This document shows, in pieces, positions 22,200 to 30,911 of a stretch of 37,243 nucleotides of DNA. The translations under genes and the position numbers were made by a program. The stretch is from assembly GCA_025449935.1 (NCBI GenBank), contig JANWIJ010000087.1, positions 1-37,243 on the forward strand, written 5' to 3'. A model generated the notes under the pieces. It saw only the letters and a program-made list of their open reading frames with translations, did no database searches and was not told the origin of the DNA. The DNA comes from Chitinophagaceae bacterium. Lineage in GTDB: Bacteria; Bacteroidota; Bacteroidia; Chitinophagales; Chitinophagaceae. Position 1 is the first letter of the stretch. Each line of letters starts with the position of its first letter.

Positions 22200-24413
22200 T
22201 CATCTTCCGCGGAGATAAATACTAAAAGTGATTCCCCTTTTCTTTAAGGAGGAAAGATTATTGGTGTACTCGGTGCGGGCATCTTCCCGCTGGTTATTAA
22301 AGCCATGGGTATACCGTAACTCGGGCGAGAGGAACAGCTTGCTCTTCCCCATGGGAATATCTATCCCAAAACCGGCATCTCCCAAAATAACTGATTTTTT
22401 TACAGGCACCCTTTCCGTGGCGGAGGCATCCTGGCTTATGATATAATTGAAGGTGGGGCCCAGGGAAATAAAGGGAATAATCTTTTTACCCGGTAAATGG
22501 AAAATAACGGGAAGCGAAACACTGACCGACGTGTTTTTAAGTTTTACGGTATCATGGAATACCGGGCCTCCCGTGGGAGCCCGCCTGTCAAATATTAATT
22601 CACCACCCTCGATGGACACAAGGGTTGTTGGCCTGAGGGAAATATTCGGGCCGATTCCTGCCTGGTAGATGATGCCGAGATCAAGTTTAAGGATATTTCT
22701 TGGGTTTACGCCAATCACATCGGAATTGGGCGCGTCAGTATAACCCGGGTTCAACTGGCTTATTCCACTCCCGGCTACAGCGCCAATACTATTTTTCACC
22801 CGTGGTTTTTTACGGGACTGGTCATCCTGTTTATTTTGCCCGGGTTGTGTGGAAACAGTATTTTTTACGAGAGCCAGCGTTGATAATGCACAAAGCCAGT
22901 TGGGGGCGGTTTTCGCCGCTTTCTCTGCATAGAAGAGAGCACTATCGGTCCTGTTATTCTCCAGGTGCAGTAATGCCAGTTTGTTCTGGATATAGGCGCC
23001 ATTTGGATCTGTGGCAAGAGCGGCATGGGCATATTGAAACGATAAACCGGTGCTGCCATTTTTGCCGCTACTTCCAAAATCACCACATGATTTGAGAAAA
23101 TACATCCTCCCTGCTAATGAACTGGCAAAGTCAGGCTCATCTTCCCGGAGGATATTGATCGCTTTTTCCAGGTTCACTCCTAACTCATAACTGCTTTGTT
23201 TTTCCCTTGTGGAGGGATCATCGGAACAATCCAGGTATAGATTGACTTTTGTTTGTGCCGCATTGATGTATTCAACCGCTAATGTTGTCTTAGCATCCAG
23301 GGTATAAGGGTTACCGGGAAATTTTTTATCCAGCTGCTCATAATAATCCTCTGCCGATGACTGCCCCGTTAGATTTTTATTTTTTACGGCTGCATAAAAT
23401 CGGTTGTACGTTTCTATGAGTGCCGTATCCGCCAATCCTGTATAAAAACAGGTTTCTCTTATGCCCGAAAACGAGTTCCCACCTCCGCGGTTTTGCTGCT
23501 TCTTTTGTTTTAACCACTTGCTGAGATAAGCAGTGTCAACGGTGCTGATCACTTTTTCACTGTTCTCGTTGCAGCAAAAGTAGGGGTCCTGTTTGCGTTT
23601 GAAGCGCTGCAGGGCAATAGAGGGAACATTATTTCCAATGTAGGATTGTATTTCCTGGAAAGTTACTTTTTGATCAGGTCCACCGTTTAAATCCGCGAGC
23701 CCGCTTAAGCCATCCACGAGGTAATAGGTAAATAAGCCATGGCCATTGCCAATGGAAGCATCTTCCAGGGATGCTTCACCCGCGGCAGTTGCGAGCATGA
23801 TCACTTCCCCCACTTTTTTCTCGGTAATGGCCGTATTTAAAAAATTTAAACCAGCAATACCGCCCGGTAATTCGTTGGAACGGCAGGCATCCATGATGAA
23901 AAATACTTCAACGCCTTTGGTTGTTTCGTTGGCGATCTTTTTCTTCAGGTTGAACAACTGGATGGCACCGCCGGCGAGGTAATTATTCTTGTCACCGCCG
24001 GGGTTGCAGTCCCAGGTTAAAAAGAAGAACTGGTCCTCATCAATCGCATCGCCGTGACCGGCGAGGTAAATAAAAAGCCGGTCTCCCTTCCGTAGCTGTT
24101 TTGCTTTCAACCATTGAAATCCTTTGCTCCAGAAAGTTGAATTAAGCGCCTGCTCGTTCAGCAGGCAAAAAATATTATCTTCTTTGAGGTTGCCACCCCC
24201 CGGCGATTTCAGGTAATCACGGAACAATTCGGCATCCTTATCAGCAAAGCGCAGGGGCCTTACATACCTGTATTTGGAAACTCCCACCACCATCGCAAAG
24301 GTCTGCGGACCTTTGATAGTGGTATCCCTCATCTTCAGCGGAGTTTGCGCCAAAAGGGGTAAAGCAGGAACGGAGAAACTTAAAAAAATAATGACACGGA
24401 AAAGTTTTCTCAT
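22200..24413 (-). CDS. Secreted caspase-family peptidase with TPR-like region and C-terminal barrel
   Basis: A 737-residue protein with a signal peptide (1-22, ending LLAQ). Residues about 36-290 form a caspase/metacaspase (C14) domain with FAMVVGVSKYRYVRPLRFADKD, the catalytic His120 in IYLAGHGD and the catalytic Cys177 in FFIMDACRSNE. The dyad is complete. A helical TPR-like region follows (about 330-515), then a low-complexity polar linker (520-542). The last part (about 545-737) looks like a PorT-type outer-membrane beta barrel with alternating hydrophobic strands. That would place the peptidase in the periplasm, tethered to the outer membrane. The substrate is unknown. The gene lies 77 nt after a lipoprotein gene on the same strand. 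Confidence 0.87.
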   Translation of the reverse strand: MRKLFRVIIFLSFSVPALPLLAQTPLKMRDTTIKGPQTFAMVVGVSKYRYVRPLRFADKDAELFRDYLKSPGGGNLKEDNIFCLLNEQALNSTFWSKGFQWLKAKQLRKGDRLFIYLAGHGDAIDEDQFFFLTWDCNPGGDKNNYLAGGAIQLFNLKKKIANETTKGVEVFFIMDACRSNELPGGIAGLNFLNTAITEKKVGEVIMLATAAGEASLEDASIGNGHGLFTYYLVDGLSGLADLNGGPDQKVTFQEIQSYIGNNVPSIALQRFKRKQDPYFCCNENSEKVISTVDTAYLSKWLKQKKQQNRGGGNSFSGIRETCFYTGLADTALIETYNRFYAAVKNKNLTGQSSAEDYYEQLDKKFPGNPYTLDAKTTLAVEYINAAQTKVNLYLDCSDDPSTREKQSSYELGVNLEKAINILREDEPDFASSLAGRMYFLKSCGDFGSSGKNGSTGLSFQYAHAALATDPNGAYIQNKLALLHLENNRTDSALFYAEKAAKTAPNWLCALSTLALVKNTVSTQPGQNKQDDQSRKKPRVKNSIGAVAGSGISQLNPGYTDAPNSDVIGVNPRNILKLDLGIIYQAGIGPNISLRPTTLVSIEGGELIFDRRAPTGGPVFHDTVKLKNTSVSVSLPVIFHLPGKKIIPFISLGPTFNYIISQDASATERVPVKKSVILGDAGFGIDIPMGKSKLFLSPELRYTHGFNNQREDARTEYTNNLSSLKKRGITFSIYLRGR

Positions 24414-24425
24414 AATTGAATTTTA

Positions 24426-24452
24426 TTAAGCGGGCAGCAGGCCCCGGCTTAA
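24426..24452. terminator. GC-rich hairpin between lipoprotein and caspase genes
   Basis: TTAAGC (24426-24431) pairs with GCTTAA (24447-24452), and GGG pairs with CCC inside across one bulge. On the minus strand it lies after the lipoprotein stop and before the caspase start. The trailing sequence is A/T-rich but not a clean T-run, so termination is uncertain. Confidence 0.35.
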
Positions 24453-24457
24453 TGGTT

Positions 24458-24472
24458 GTAGTAAAATACTAC
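24458..24472. repeat. Short palindrome GTAGTA-AAA-TACTAC
   Basis: A perfect 6-bp inverted repeat with a 3-nt centre, 19 nt after the lipoprotein stop on the minus strand. Could be an operator or part of a tandem termination structure. Confidence 0.35.
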
Positions 24473-24490
24473 TTTTTATTAATTTATTTT

Positions 24491-25426
24491 TTAATCCTTT
24501 TCCACTACCAGCCTGAACAGTGTACTGTTGCCGTTGTCATTATCTGCAGCAAGGATGAGGTGAAGGAATTTTTTGGTTTCTTCTGTAATACAAACTGATT
24601 CGATCTTCTGACCTTTGAAGCGGGCATCTACTTTTTCCAGGTCAATAATGCGGTAGGGATTGATCGCTTTCCATTGTTTCTTGGAGGAAATACTTTTCAC
24701 GATCCAAAGGTAACTCTTGCCGATTGCGCCATCATCCAGGTTGTTCCGGGTATCTTCGGTCGACACGGTTAGCAGCAGCTGGTCACTTTTTATGGCATAG
24801 GCCAGGCCGGAGATGCCGTTGAATACCGTGCTGTCCGTATTTGTTCCCATCCGGATAACCGTGATGGGCGCCTGGGCCTGCTGTGTCCAGAATCCTTCCG
24901 GGGTTATTACAAGGTGATTTTTTGGATAACCCTTGCTGCCGCGGTTGGAAAAAAGGATTGACCCGGGAATTGAACAAACCCCCTCAACATTAATTTCTTT
25001 AAGACCGTTTGCTTTTAAGCGCCCGTAAAAAGTATCCAGCCGGATGCTGTCTTTTTGTTTGGTAACCGGGTCGATCAGCCATCCCACATGACGGTAAGGA
25101 GACAAGGAACCCGATCCTGCAATGAATAATTTTCGCTGGCGTTTATTCCACACCCATCCCATTGATTCAAGATCAGGTTTGATGGCTTTGGGGATCTTTT
25201 TCCCGGGAAATGCATAGAGTGGTATGGAGTCAACAGAAACAAGATTGCTGTCGAGGATCAGCACATAGCTGGCATCGTCACCAATAATAAATAGTTGCTT
25301 ATTGAAAAACTCGGCACCAGAAGCAGAAGGATAATGGTCCAGTTTTTTTTCTTCCTTAAGAATATGATTGTTCCCGCATGCAACGAAGAATAGTGTTATT
25401 AAGCTGGTAAAGCAGGCGCGTTTCAT
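24491..25426 (-). CDS. Beta-propeller-like lipoprotein (DUF6929-like)
   Basis: A 311-residue lipoprotein with lipobox FVAC (Cys17). Repeated strands alternate with turns such as QLFIIGDDASYVLILD, RKLFIAGSGS, INVEGVCSIPGSILFSNRG and LDDGAIGKSYLWIVKS, which suggests a beta-propeller. The INVEGVC...NRG pattern recalls the DUF6929 family, from memory only; the function is unknown. The ATG at 25426 is chosen. An upstream in-frame TTG at 25441 would overlap purE and lengthen the signal. It starts 7 nt after the purE stop, so it is probably the last gene of that transcript. Confidence 0.72.
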   Translation of the reverse strand: MKRACFTSLITLFFVACGNNHILKEEKKLDHYPSASGAEFFNKQLFIIGDDASYVLILDSNLVSVDSIPLYAFPGKKIPKAIKPDLESMGWVWNKRQRKLFIAGSGSLSPYRHVGWLIDPVTKQKDSIRLDTFYGRLKANGLKEINVEGVCSIPGSILFSNRGSKGYPKNHLVITPEGFWTQQAQAPITVIRMGTNTDSTVFNGISGLAYAIKSDQLLLTVSTEDTRNNLDDGAIGKSYLWIVKSISSKKQWKAINPYRIIDLEKVDARFKGQKIESVCITEETKKFLHLILAADNDNGNSTLFRLVVEKD

Positions 25427-25433
25427 AACAGGC

Positions 25434-25979
25434 TCAATCAAAGCGGTTCTCCCAGCCGTCTTTTTTCATTTTTTCCACTTTCTCAATCACTTCATTATTC
25501 AGGGTGTTTTTGTACCCGGCAATTTTTTGAGAAATACTTTCATCAGAAGTACCTAAGATTTCAGCGGCGAGTATGCCGGCATTTTTGGCTGCATTCAAAG
25601 CAACCGTACCCACGGGAACTCCATTGGGCATTTGTAAAATGGAAAGCACGGAATCCCAGCCATCAATGGAATTGGAAGATTTAATCGGCACGCCAATCAC
25701 AGGCAGGGTGGTCACCGATGCTACCATACCCGGCAAATGCGCAGCACCGCCAGCTCCGGCAATGATTACTTTTAACCCTCTTGTTTTTGCTTTTTCCGCA
25801 TACTCGATCATCCGGTGGGGCGTTCGGTGAGCGGAGACCACTGTCACTTCATGGGGGATGCCAAATTGTTTAAGGATGTCCGAAGCCGGCTGCATAACCG
25901 GAAGATCGCTGTCGCTGCCCATGATAATACCCACTACCGGAGTTTGTAGTTTGTTGTTTGCAGTTTCTTGTTCACTCAT
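25434..25979 (-). CDS. purE: N5-carboxyaminoimidazole ribonucleotide mutase PurE
   Basis: Class I PurE converts N5-CAIR to CAIR in purine synthesis, working after PurK. The 181-residue protein has GSDSDLP (21-27), SAHRTP (49-54), [14 protein letters not shown] (74-87) and [13 protein letters not shown]. Residues 3-13 ([11 protein letters not shown]) precede the conserved core. The DNA for them is one arm of an inverted repeat that flanks the upstream four-helix-bundle gene. The start ATG overlaps that gene's end by 8 nt (ATGAGTGA), which suggests translational coupling. purK lies 6 kb away on the same strand, beyond an efflux operon. Confidence 0.95.
   Translation of the reverse strand: MSEQETANNKLQTPVVGIIMGSDSDLPVMQPASDILKQFGIPHEVTVVSAHRTPHRMIEYAEKAKTRGLKVIIAGAGGAAHLPGMVASVTTLPVIGVPIKSSNSIDGWDSVLSILQMPNGVPVGTVALNAAKNAGILAAEILGTSDESISQKIAGYKNTLNNEVIEKVEKMKKDGWENRFD
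25941..25972. repeat. Inverted repeat arm, purE side
   Basis: A 32-bp T/G-rich arm (AGTTTGTAGTTTGTTG...) whose reverse complement matches 26403-26434 at 25 of 32 positions without gaps. It lies within the first purE codons. Confidence 0.6.
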
Positions 25980-26379
25980 CCTTTGAACGATTTTTGAATT
26001 TTTGACCCTTTATATTTGATTTGTTCAGGTAACTAATAAAAGAGGTGATCATCTTGGTTAATTCATTAGCTAATTCATAGCATTCGGCAAATATTTCCTG
26101 CTCAATATACTTATTATCCAGGCACCTGTAAAGTTGAGACTTTAACTCGCCTGTTTCTCCTTTGGAAATAGTCAACGAATTAATGAATTCATACTGACTG
26201 CCTCTTTCAAAGCCTTCCGCAATATTGTCCATAATTGAACCGAGACTTCCCCGTATCTGGTCCTTAAGACGATAGTCGGTGACTATAGGATCTTTGAATG
26301 TGAGGGGATAAATTTTTTGGGAAAGCAGCCGCGCTTTTTTCCAGATTTCCAGGTCTTCAAACCGCTGAACCGTTGGCAT
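25972..26379 (-). CDS. Four-helix-bundle protein, 23S rRNA-intervening-sequence (IVP) family
   Basis: A 135-residue all-helical protein. It has the family opening [19 protein letters not shown], the central [19 protein letters not shown] (with the usual SIxxNIAEG pattern) and a C-terminal helix [23 protein letters not shown] proteins assemble as pentamers of four-helix bundles and have no proven function. I chose ATG 26379 ([11 protein letters not shown]); the longer frame to 26418 begins with TTG and reads into the inverted repeat. It lies between the TolC gene (53 nt upstream) and purE (8-nt overlap), and so interrupts an otherwise ordinary gene order. Confidence 0.88.
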   Translation of the reverse strand: MPTVQRFEDLEIWKKARLLSQKIYPLTFKDPIVTDYRLKDQIRGSLGSIMDNIAEGFERGSQYEFINSLTISKGETGELKSQLYRCLDNKYIEQEIFAECYELANELTKMITSFISYLNKSNIKGQKFKNRSKDE

Positions 26380-26402
26380 ACTTATTTGGTTTACCCAAAA
26401 AT

Positions 26403-26434
26403 AACTATAAACTAACAACTACAAACTTCAAACT
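26403..26434. repeat. Inverted repeat arm, TolC side
   Basis: A 32-bp A/C-rich arm, the partner of 25941-25972 (25/32 matches as reverse complement). The TAG stop of the TolC gene (26433-26435) overlaps its end. Confidence 0.6.
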
Positions 26435-27746
26435 ATTTCACCAGGTCGCCCCGCAGACGCAGCAATTCTGTTTCGGCCAGCTTGGTATTGTAACGGGCGG
26501 TAATGAGTCTTGTATAAGCATCCTGTAAACTCTTCTGAGCTTCTTTTAACTGGATCAGCGTCGTGGAATTCAACCGGTATACCTGCAAAACAATATCAAC
26601 ATTTTCCCTGGCCAGTAAAATATTTTCTTCTTCGAGTGTCAAGGCTCTTTTTTGTTGTTCGTAATCTTTGAAAGCTACCAGCACCGACAGGTTGATAAGT
26701 GAGCGCTGGTTGTCATATACCAGTTGCTGGTACTGGATGTCAAGTGATGCCTGTTTGATCTGGCGCCTTGCATTGAAATTATTAAAGATTGGGATCGTAG
26801 CAGTAAGCCCGTAGTTGAAGCCTTTTGTCCGGTTAAAAAGAGTAGAAAAACTGTTCAGCACCGCCTGGTTACGGTTCCGGTTGAAATTATAGGCCGAATT
26901 GAATGAAACCGTCGGGAAGAGTTCGGCTTTTCTTTCTTTTAACGTAAGCCCGGCTATATCAATATTTTTCCTGGCGATTAACAGCGAAGGATTCTTGTTC
27001 TCCACTTCCTGCTGGATATCTCCCAATGCCAGCCCCTTATTGATCGGGATGGAATCCGTTACATCATACATCGTGTTTAAAGGCACATTCATTACCTGGT
27101 TCAGTTGTTCTCTCAGCTGTTCAATCAGTTTTTGCTGTTCCAGCTGCAATGCCTTCTGCGCATTTAAGTCTACCATACTTTGCAGCACGTCCGGTTTTGC
27201 ACCCATCCCGATATCCAATTTGTATTTTGCCAGCTTTACTCTTTCTTCACTGATGGACATTTGTTCTTCCAGCGCCTTTGTTTGCTGTTTCTGCCGGACT
27301 ATGTCATAGTAAGTATTGATAACGGTTGCTACGCTATTGACAACCTGGTTTTTGATGCCCAGTTCCCCCAGCTTTACAAATTCGGCCGCTTTATCTCGGG
27401 TAGCAAACATTTTCAAGCCGTCGAATAAAGTCCAGTTCAGGGCCAGTTGAGCGTTCAGGTTATTTGATTTCAATCCCGAGCTTTCTCTTTTGGTACCGTC
27501 AGACAGAATTTGTTTTTGTGCATTATTGTTCCATGCGGTGCCGATATTTCCATTCAGCCGCGGGAAAAAGGCCGCATTTTTATAGGAATAATCGATAGCG
27601 GCCGCAGTAGAATCATTTTTAGCGAGCTGGATATCATAATTATTTTGCAGCGCCGTCGCAATGGCTTCTTCAAGGCTTAGAAATCGCTGGGCCTTGGAAC
27701 TGAGCGTTGCCAGTAAGAAAACAGGTAATAAGAATCTTTTCATCAT
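26433..27746 (-). CDS. TolC-family outer membrane efflux protein
   Basis: A 437-residue outer-membrane efflux channel with a signal peptide (MMKRFLLPVFLLATLSSKAQ). Two OEP repeats of long coiled helices are visible, for example LSLEEAIATALQNNYDIQLAKND near the start and its counterpart around 240-270. VQVYRLNSTTLIQLKEAQKSLQDA near 385-410 is a typical second-repeat helix. It forms the exit duct of the RND pump encoded 13 nt upstream. It is the third gene of the MFP-RND-TolC operon. Its stop codon overlaps the inverted-repeat arm of the downstream element, so the last residues (LRGDLVK) are encoded right at the junction. Confidence 0.93.
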   Translation of the reverse strand: MMKRFLLPVFLLATLSSKAQRFLSLEEAIATALQNNYDIQLAKNDSTAAAIDYSYKNAAFFPRLNGNIGTAWNNNAQKQILSDGTKRESSGLKSNNLNAQLALNWTLFDGLKMFATRDKAAEFVKLGELGIKNQVVNSVATVINTYYDIVRQKQQTKALEEQMSISEERVKLAKYKLDIGMGAKPDVLQSMVDLNAQKALQLEQQKLIEQLREQLNQVMNVPLNTMYDVTDSIPINKGLALGDIQQEVENKNPSLLIARKNIDIAGLTLKERKAELFPTVSFNSAYNFNRNRNQAVLNSFSTLFNRTKGFNYGLTATIPIFNNFNARRQIKQASLDIQYQQLVYDNQRSLINLSVLVAFKDYEQQKRALTLEEENILLARENVDIVLQVYRLNSTTLIQLKEAQKSLQDAYTRLITARYNTKLAETELLRLRGDLVK

Positions 27747-27759
27747 GTTTATTCTGCAT

Positions 27760-30700
27760 TTATACCTGTTCTGCCACAGGTGCTGAGCTTTTTGCTTCAG
27801 GATGAATGAATTGGTCTACTTCACTTTTCTTCTTTTTAGAAGAAAGGAATGAATACATGGCCGGGATGACAAACAGGGTCAGTACCAGTGAAAACATGAT
27901 ACCCCCCACGATAACAACGCCCAGTGGAATACGGCTGGTCGCGGAAGCTCCCAGCGATAAGGCAAGGGGTAATGCACCTAACGACATCGCAAGGCTGGTC
28001 ATTAATATCGGGCGCAAACGTTGTGTGGCTGAATAAATAGCGGCCTCTGTTTTTTTCATGCCTTTTTCCTGGTTCTGGTTCGCAAACTCAACGATCAGTA
28101 TCCCGTTCTTGGTTACAAGACCAATCAGCATGATCATACCAATTTGTGAAAAGATGTTCAGGGTGTGTCCGAACAACGAAAGGGATATGACGGCCCCGGC
28201 AATCGCCAGCGGTACCGTAAACATGATGATCAGGGGATCAACAAAACTTTCAAACTGTGCCGCGAGGATCAGGAAAATCAATGCCAGTGCCAGCAGGAAA
28301 GCAAAGCTGGTATTGCTGGAACTTTCTGCAAAATCCCTTGATGAGCCGGAGAGGGAAGTGGCAAAAGATTCATCCACCAGCGTGGCGGCAATCCGGTTCA
28401 TTTCGGTTATACCATCCCCGATAGTATACCCGGGTTGCAAACCGGCAGATATGGTGGCCGATTTGTACCGGTTAAAGTGATAAATAGTCGGGGGCGTATT
28501 AGCCTCATAAGTATTGACAAGATTATCAAGACTTATCATTTCATTCCGGTTGTTTCGTACGAATAATGTCTTGAGATCATTGGGATCATCCCGGTCGTCC
28601 CGCGCCATTTGTGCCATTACCTGGTACTGCTTACCCTCCTTGGTAAAATATCCCAGGCGGCGATTGCTGTAGGCCAGTTGAAGGGTTTGCGAAATATCGT
28701 TCACACTTATTCCCAGCTGGGCGGCTTTAAGGCGATCTATTTCTACGCGTAATTCGGGTTTGTTGAATTTCAGGTCAGCATCTGCGTTAAGAAGGACCTT
28801 GCTTTCCCTGGCTGCTTCCAGGAACTTCGGTAAAATAGAAGTGAGTTTATCAAAATTATTATTTTGGATCACGAACGAAACTGGCTGACCGCCCCGCCTG
28901 TTTACTGAAATGGTTTGTTCTTCTATAGCTACCGCCCGGCCTTCGTTAAACTTCGGCAGGTTTTTATTCACCATGGTCACAATTTCTTTTTGTGATCTTA
29001 CCCTTTCATTTGGCGGCACCAGCGTAAGCCGTACAAAACCGGTATTCGCGTTCCCGGAGCCTGTAAAACCCGGCGACGTGACGGATAACACGGTTCGATT
29101 CTCAGGAACCGAGTCCATCATAAACTCGGTCAGCCGGGTTACATATTTATCCATCGCGTCAAAAGAGGTACCTTCCGGGGCAGATAACTGAAGCCTGAAC
29201 TGGCTGCGGTCCTCCATCGGTGCTAATTCAGATTGTAAATTCCTGCCGATAAAAAAGATCGAGGCTCCGCACAGTGCAATCAGTATGAAAGCCACCCAGC
29301 GGACGCGGATAAACTTTCTCAGCGAAGCCTGGTAACTATTTTCCATCCAGCGGAAGAATGGTTCTGTTTTATTATAGAACCACGAATGTTTGTGAACATT
29401 TTTCCGCGTTAGCTTGACGTTTAATACCGGAGTTAGTGTCAACGAGACAAAAGCAGAAATCAGAACGGCGCCGGCTACCACGATACCAAATTCGCGGAAC
29501 AACCTCCCAACAAAACCCTCTAAAAAGATGATCGGAAGAAATACAACGGCCAGTGTGATAGAAGTAGCAATAACGGCAAAATAGATTTCCCGGGATCCTT
29601 CGACCGCTGCCTGCCACTTATTCATTCCCTTTTCCATCTTTTTGTAGATGTTCTCCGTGACTACAATGCCATCGTCCACCACAAGACCCGTGGCGAGAAC
29701 GATTGCCAGCAGGGAAAGTACATTGATGGTAAAGCCCATCAGGTACATGATGAAGAAGGCCCCGATCAGCGAAACAGGAATATCGATCAATGGCCGGATA
29801 GCAATGATCCAGTCGCGGAAGAAAGCATAAATGATCATGACGACCAGCAGGAAGGCGATCATCAGTGTTTCTTCCACTTCCAGGATCGAATTCTTGATGA
29901 ATTGGGTCTGGTCTAGTGCAATATCGATCTTAATATCCTCCGGCACGTCTTTCTTGATCTGCTCAAGTCTTTTGTAAAATTCATCTGAAATAGAAACATA
30001 GTTTGACCCGGGCTGGGGAACAATTGCCAGGGCAATCATCGGGATACCACTTTCCTTCAGCACTGTTTCTTCGTTTTCCGGGCCAAGGACAGCTTCTCCC
30101 ACATCTCTTAATTTAATATCGGCACCTGTGATATTTTTTACGATCAGGTTATTGAAGTCTTCTTCCGAATTGAGTCGACCGAAAGTTCGTACGGTCAATT
30201 CTGTGGAGCTGCCGGATATTTTCCCGGAGGGTAATTCCACATTTTCCCTGAGCAAAGCGGCCTGTATATCACCGGCCGTGATACCAAATGCGATTAGTTT
30301 TGCAGGATCAAGCCAGATACGCATCGCGTATCTTTTCTCACCCCATATCTGTATGCCGCTCACCCCGGCAATTGTTTGCAACCGTTCCACCAGCACGTTG
30401 TTGGCGTATTCTGTCATTTGTAACGGGTTCCGGGTGTTGCTCTGAACCGTCATGGATAAAATGGCATCTGAACTTGCATCCGCTTTAGATACCACGGGTG
30501 GAGCATCCAGGTCAGAGGGCAGGGAGCGCTGTGCCTGTGAGACTTTATCCCTTACGTCGTTAGCAGCAGCTTCCAGGTCAATGCTAAGGTCAAACTCCAC
30601 ATTGATATTGCTGCTGCCACTGCTGCTGCTTGATGTAATATTCTTAATGCCGGCAATGCCATTGATGGCTTTTTCAAGTGGCTCGGTGATTTGTGTTTCA

Positions 30701-30876
30701 ATAATGTCAGCATTCGCACCGGGATAGGCGGTTCTTACACTGATGTTCGGGGGGTCAATAGCGGGGTAATCCCTTACACCCAGAAATTTAAAACCAATTA
30801 CGCCGAACAGCACAATGATGACGTTCATGACGACAGCCAAAACCGGTCTTCGTAAACTTATTTCTGAGATGTTCAT
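27760..30876 (-). CDS. RND multidrug efflux permease (HAE1/AcrB type)
   Basis: A 1038-residue inner-membrane proton-driven pump. TM1 (about 12-32) is followed by the first porter domain with RTAYPGANADIIETQITEPLE. TM2-6 include GLVVDDGIVVTENIYK with the paired proton-relay Asp401-Asp402. The second half repeats the layout, with LTLTPVL after TM6, a second porter domain and the final TMs (AQFESFVDPLIIMFTVPLAIAGA, KNGILIVEFANQ). The double Asp and overall length match the HAE1 drug-efflux branch rather than metal-specific CusA types. It follows the membrane fusion protein gene by 35 nt and precedes TolC by 13 nt. The substrate cannot be predicted. Confidence 0.95.
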   Translation of the reverse strand: MNISEISLRRPVLAVVMNVIIVLFGVIGFKFLGVRDYPAIDPPNISVRTAYPGANADIIETQITEPLEKAINGIAGIKNITSSSSSGSSNINVEFDLSIDLEAAANDVRDKVSQAQRSLPSDLDAPPVVSKADASSDAILSMTVQSNTRNPLQMTEYANNVLVERLQTIAGVSGIQIWGEKRYAMRIWLDPAKLIAFGITAGDIQAALLRENVELPSGKISGSSTELTVRTFGRLNSEEDFNNLIVKNITGADIKLRDVGEAVLGPENEETVLKESGIPMIALAIVPQPGSNYVSISDEFYKRLEQIKKDVPEDIKIDIALDQTQFIKNSILEVEETLMIAFLLVVMIIYAFFRDWIIAIRPLIDIPVSLIGAFFIMYLMGFTINVLSLLAIVLATGLVVDDGIVVTENIYKKMEKGMNKWQAAVEGSREIYFAVIATSITLAVVFLPIIFLEGFVGRLFREFGIVVAGAVLISAFVSLTLTPVLNVKLTRKNVHKHSWFYNKTEPFFRWMENSYQASLRKFIRVRWVAFILIALCGASIFFIGRNLQSELAPMEDRSQFRLQLSAPEGTSFDAMDKYVTRLTEFMMDSVPENRTVLSVTSPGFTGSGNANTGFVRLTLVPPNERVRSQKEIVTMVNKNLPKFNEGRAVAIEEQTISVNRRGGQPVSFVIQNNNFDKLTSILPKFLEAARESKVLLNADADLKFNKPELRVEIDRLKAAQLGISVNDISQTLQLAYSNRRLGYFTKEGKQYQVMAQMARDDRDDPNDLKTLFVRNNRNEMISLDNLVNTYEANTPPTIYHFNRYKSATISAGLQPGYTIGDGITEMNRIAATLVDESFATSLSGSSRDFAESSSNTSFAFLLALALIFLILAAQFESFVDPLIIMFTVPLAIAGAVISLSLFGHTLNIFSQIGMIMLIGLVTKNGILIVEFANQNQEKGMKKTEAAIYSATQRLRPILMTSLAMSLGALPLALSLGASATSRIPLGVVIVGGIMFSLVLTLFVIPAMYSFLSSKKKKSEVDQFIHPEAKSSAPVAEQV

Positions 30877-30911
30877 AATTTCTATATCGATTTCTGAAAG
30901 ATTCCAGGTTC

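Larger units (their letters stand above)
25941..26434. mobile_element. Putative inverted-repeat element carrying a four-helix-bundle gene
   Basis: A 494-bp unit bounded by 32-bp imperfect inverted repeats with a single 23S-IVP-family gene filling the interior. The arms overlap the purE N-terminal codons and the TolC gene's stop codon. Relatives of this gene are known as intervening-sequence ORFs in 23S rRNA genes, where they sit in a stem formed by terminal inverted repeats. Mobility here is inference. Confidence 0.45.

Noticed and set aside
26380-26418. Longer four-helix-bundle start at 26418
   Set aside because: The codon is TTG and the extra residues are encoded by the inverted-repeat arm; the family starts near [11 protein letters not shown].
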